A DNA stretch of 47,624 nt from Shewanella sp. NIFS-20-20 (GTDB lineage: Bacteria > Pseudomonadota > Gammaproteobacteria > Enterobacterales > Shewanellaceae), in NCBI RefSeq assembly GCF_019209865.1, contig NZ_JAHUTT010000027.1, positions 1 through 47,624 on the forward strand. The letters run 5' to 3'. Positions 45,106-47,624 of the stretch are shown piece after piece (the stretch's first letter is position 1; every line of letters starts with the position of its first letter). A model generated the notes under the pieces. It saw only the letters and a program-made list of their open reading frames with translations. It searched no databases and had not been told where the DNA came from. The translations under genes and the position numbers were made by a program.

Positions 45106-46092
45106 ATGGGGCCCTTGCTGGATAAGTTTAATCGCAAAGTCGAGTATCTGCGCCTATCGGTCACCGATAGGTGCGATTTCCGCTGTGTTTATTGCATGAG
45201 TGAAGACCCATGTTTTCTTGATAAAAAACAGGTGTTGAGCCTAGAGGAATTGGCGCAAATAGCCCAAGCCTTTACTGAACTAGGCGTCAGTAAAATCCGC
45301 CTGACCGGCGGCGAGCCTTTGGTGCGCTCAGATTGCGATCAATTAGTCGCTGCGCTCACTCAATTGCCGAACTTGCGCGAACTGTCGATGACCACCAATG
45401 GCTCACGTTTAACCAAGTTAGCTCCGAGCCTGAAGGCCGCGGGCTTATCACGCCTCAATATCAGCCTAGATACCTTAGACCCTCAAAAATTCACCGCCCT
45501 CACCCGTAATGGCAAGTTAGCACGGGTGATTGCCGGGATTGATGCCGCTAAGGCGGCAGGATTTGAGAAGATCAAGCTTAACGCCGTCATTCTGAAGGGG
45601 CAAAATGACGATGAGGTCATTGATCTCATTAATTTTTGTCGCGAACGCTCACTCAATATCGCTTTTATTGAAGAAATGCCACTTGGCGAAATATCAGCAC
45701 GCGCCAGCGCCCGCCATTGCAGCAGCGATGAGGTTCGCGCCATCATTGAGCAAGTATATCCATTAACCCTGTCAAGCGAGCGTACCGCTGGGCCTGCACG
45801 CTATTATCAGATGGCTGATAGTGACTGTTATATTGGCTTTATCTCGCCTCACAGTCATAACTTTTGCCACGAATGCAATCGAGTGCGTGTGACCGTCGAA
45901 GGCCAATTACTTCTGTGCCTTGGCAATGAAAACGCCGTGGATTTAAAGGCCGTGTTACGCGCACATCCCGGCGATATTGCCATGTTGAAACAAGTGATTA
46001 GCCAAGCTATTTGGCATAAACCGCAACAACATGATTTTGGCGGTCACGAGCATAACCAAATATTACGCTTTATGAATGCCACGGGCGGCTAG
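45106..46092 (+). CDS. moaA: GTP 3',8-cyclase MoaA
   Basis: A 328-residue radical-SAM enzyme for the first step of molybdopterin synthesis. The N-terminal cluster cysteines 23, 27 and 30 lie in SVTDRCDFRCVYCM. RLTGGEPLVRSD is the SAM/GGEP motif, and the second Fe-S cluster cysteines are in FCHECNRVRVTVEGQLLLC. It ends with the Gly-Gly needed for activity (MNATGG). I start at ATG 45106, which gives the usual N-terminus; an AAGG site lies 12 bases upstream. It lies 13 bp after the mobB-moeA fusion in the same operon. Confidence 0.96.
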   Translation: MGPLLDKFNRKVEYLRLSVTDRCDFRCVYCMSEDPCFLDKKQVLSLEELAQIAQAFTELGVSKIRLTGGEPLVRSDCDQLVAALTQLPNLRELSMTTNGSRLTKLAPSLKAAGLSRLNISLDTLDPQKFTALTRNGKLARVIAGIDAAKAAGFEKIKLNAVILKGQNDDEVIDLINFCRERSLNIAFIEEMPLGEISARASARHCSSDEVRAIIEQVYPLTLSSERTAGPARYYQMADSDCYIGFISPHSHNFCHECNRVRVTVEGQLLLCLGNENAVDLKAVLRAHPGDIAMLKQVISQAIWHKPQQHDFGGHEHNQILRFMNATGG

Positions 46093-46187
46093 CTCATTAG
46101 ATGAGTCTTCGTCCGTCAGCGCCTCTGGCTAGACTGTGACTAAGACTCTGTTACACTGTTAGAAATTCACTGTAAAAGTCATCGTTA

Positions 46188-46637
46188 ATGGCGCTAAGTC
46201 GACGACAAATCAATAACATCATTATTATTTTTTGCTTGGTTATGATCGCAAGCTTGATCTTAATCCATGACAAAATGAATCCGCCAGCGCCTGAGACTCA
46301 GGCCTTCTTTGATACCCAAAGTCCACTGCAACAATTACAACTTGAACAAGAGTGGCTCGCGATTGACAACCAAGTCATCACTTGCAGTGAGACGGTGACT
46401 AACTGCCAACAATGGGCTAACGCTTGGCAAATGCTGGCCTTATCGCCGCTTTTGGCCGCTCCGGCTATCTCATCGTCCCCGCTAGAATTACTGATCCAAG
46501 CCGGCAATCTGTCTGAGATGCAGTTATGGCTATATTTTCCGCAACAAAAACTGTTAAAGTCTCCAGCCAATAATTGGTTTGCCATACCGCCAAGCCTAAA
46601 TGCGGCGCTAACACCAATGACCAACGCCAATCGTTAG
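46188..46637 (+). CDS. small membrane-anchored protein of unknown function
   Basis: A 149-residue protein that I do not recognise. One N-terminal transmembrane helix (about 11-27, [17 protein letters not shown]) is followed by a periplasmic part of about 120 residues with two close cysteines ([12 protein letters not shown]) that may form a disulfide. It lies 7 bp before mutM on the same strand, so the two are likely co-transcribed. Confidence 0.7.
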   Translation: MALSRRQINNIIIIFCLVMIASLILIHDKMNPPAPETQAFFDTQSPLQQLQLEQEWLAIDNQVITCSETVTNCQQWANAWQMLALSPLLAAPAISSSPLELLIQAGNLSEMQLWLYFPQQKLLKSPANNWFAIPPSLNAALTPMTNANR

Positions 46638-46644
46638 GGGTTTT

Positions 46645-47460
46645 ATGCCTGAATTACCAGAAGTTGAAGTGACTCGTCGCGGTATCAGTCCGCACTTGCT
46701 CAATCAGCAAGTCACGGGTTTTATAGTAAGAAACCCCAATTTACGATGGCCAGTACCTGACGTGGCGGCCAATATCATTGGTCATAAAATTCACCGCATT
46801 TGGCGCCGCGCTAAATACTTACTGTTAGAAACCGATGCTGGCACTGCCATTATCCATCTCGGCATGTCTGGCAGCTTACGGGTTTTAGCGGCGAATACCC
46901 CGGCCGAGAAACACGACCATATTGATTTGGTGATGGCCAATGGCCGCGCCTTACGTCTTAATGATCCGCGCCGCTTTGGTGCTTGGTTATGGAGTGAGTT
47001 ACCGGATGGTTGCCATCCCGTGCTCGCCAAATTAGGGCCTGAGCCATTGAGTGACGCCTTTAATGCTGAGTATCTCGCGCAAGCACTCCACGGCAAAACG
47101 AAAGCCATCAAGCTGGCGTTAATGGACAATCATATTGTCGTGGGCGTCGGTAATATTTATGCCAATGAAGCCCTGTTTGCCGCCGGCATTGATCCGCAAA
47201 CGGCCGCCGGTTCGATTGATAACCAACGCCTGACCTTGTTAACCCATAAGGTGAAAACCATCTTGGCCGATGCCATCACCCAAGGGGGCACTACCTTAAA
47301 AGATTTTACCAATGCCGAAGGTAAACCGGGCTATTTTGCCCAAGAGTTACGCGTCTATGGTCGGGGTAATCAACCCTGCCATCACTGTGGATTATTGCTA
47401 AGGGAAATTAAGCTGGGACAGCGAGCCACTGTCTATTGCCCACATTGCCAAAAGCCCTGA
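46645..47460 (+). CDS. mutM: formamidopyrimidine-DNA glycosylase
   Basis: A 271-residue DNA repair enzyme that removes 8-oxoguanine and cuts the abasic strand. The catalytic N-terminal Pro2-Glu3 is in [35 protein letters not shown], and the helix-two-turn-helix [18 protein letters not shown] follow. The zinc finger is in [14 protein letters not shown] and VYCPHC near the C-terminus, with all four cysteines. The length fits E. coli MutM (269). Confidence 0.97.
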   Translation: MPELPEVEVTRRGISPHLLNQQVTGFIVRNPNLRWPVPDVAANIIGHKIHRIWRRAKYLLLETDAGTAIIHLGMSGSLRVLAANTPAEKHDHIDLVMANGRALRLNDPRRFGAWLWSELPDGCHPVLAKLGPEPLSDAFNAEYLAQALHGKTKAIKLALMDNHIVVGVGNIYANEALFAAGIDPQTAAGSIDNQRLTLLTHKVKTILADAITQGGTTLKDFTNAEGKPGYFAQELRVYGRGNQPCHHCGLLLREIKLGQRATVYCPHCQKP

Positions 47461-47484
47461 TAGATATTGCCAGACAATACAATA

Positions 47485-47500
47485 AAGGCGCCCGATGGGC
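47485..47500 (+). terminator. remnant of the mutM terminator
   Basis: AAAGGCGCCCGATGGGC runs directly into the IS4-family end at 47501. It looks like the first arm, loop and part of the second arm of a terminator whose remaining GCC and T-run have been displaced. Inferred; the missing half should appear past the far IS end. Confidence 0.4.
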
Positions 47501-47550
47501 TAATGCCGATCAGTTAAGACAGATCGCTTGACGATCTCACTGAAAGGATC

Positions 47551-47584
47551 AAAATCCGATGACCCCTTGTCATCGGATTTTTTT
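47551..47584 (+). terminator. hairpin just ahead of the transposase start
   Basis: A perfect 13-bp stem (47551-47563 with 47569-47581) with a 5-base loop and a T-run, ending three bases before the transposase ATG. It should terminate or block transcripts entering from mutM, a common protection in insertion sequences. Confidence 0.75.
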
Positions 47585-47624
47585 ATGCAACTTTCAGAAG
47601 CTTTGGCGCGTACTCATATCAATC
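47585..47624 (+). CDS. IS4-family transposase, N-terminal part
   Basis: The frame starts ATG 47585 and reads MQLSEALARTHIN to the window edge. This resembles the N-terminus of IS4-group transposases (MQL/MHI-x-x-AL...). Only 13 residues are visible; the call rests mainly on the terminal repeat upstream. Confidence 0.5.
   Translation, partial: MQLSEALARTHIN

Larger units (their letters stand above)
47501..47624 (+). mobile_element. IS4-family insertion sequence, left end (partial)
   Basis: TAATGCCGATCAGTTAAG at 47501-47518 is the terminal inverted repeat of IS4-group elements as I remember it. It is followed by an AT-poor leader and the start of a transposase gene. The element continues past the window. 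Confidence 0.7.

Overview
The window looks like a Shewanella-type gammaproteobacterial chromosome. The gene content supports this: a chromosomal integron integrase, rsmJ and rlmJ side by side, a TorF-type porin, a tungstate/molybdopterin block and a MobB-MoeA fusion. Both edges are cut by insertion sequences: the 3' end of an ISAs1-family element at 1-254 and the 5' end of an IS4-family element from 47501.

Left part (1-3100) is an integron. The integrase gene at 2112 reads rightward from a promoter whose -10 box lies inside a perfect LexA box. On the other side of the attI region a leftward two-gene cassette encodes what I read as the Kiwa anti-phage system: KwaA (membrane protein) and KwaB (DUF4868). 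The cassette's attC keeps only its first half, because the ISAs1-family element begins inside it.

3520-8122 is housekeeping: RsmJ, RlmJ (good promoter and terminator), a lytic transglycosylase and an AbgT-type transporter. 8185-13358 is a leftward block with a FtsX/MacB-like ABC permease, its ATPase, a HlyD-like adaptor, an unknown periplasmic protein and a 63-residue secreted peptide with six cysteines. A decayed copy of the periplasmic protein's 3' end and a heptanucleotide tandem repeat follow at 13591-13752. This block is the best candidate for an undescribed export or peptide system.

13973-28377 holds YfcE, an RND efflux pair, a TorF-type porin, a Tag-like glycosylase, a LysR regulator with a GST, a thioesterase, PrlC, a Fur-box-controlled outer-membrane barrel, a small secreted protein and glutathione reductase.

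28607-33483 has an HD-GYP phosphodiesterase and then a leftward five-gene operon: an ECF-type transporter (fused double ATPase, T protein, putative S component), a bacterial TiaS-like protein and a small Cys-motif protein. The substrate is unknown; this is the second candidate for a new system.

33866-36663 holds menF, yhhQ behind a preQ1-I-like riboswitch, a GNAT gene, and an apparent RyhB-type small RNA whose promoter sits in a 33-bp perfect palindrome containing the Fur consensus.

36676-46092 is a metal-cofactor block. A histidine kinase and a sigma-54 activator (leftward) face tupA-tupB-tupC-mobA-mobB/moeA-moaA (rightward), with a good -24/-12 promoter in front of tupA. The window ends with a small membrane-anchored protein, mutM and the IS4-family element, which appears to have split the mutM terminator.
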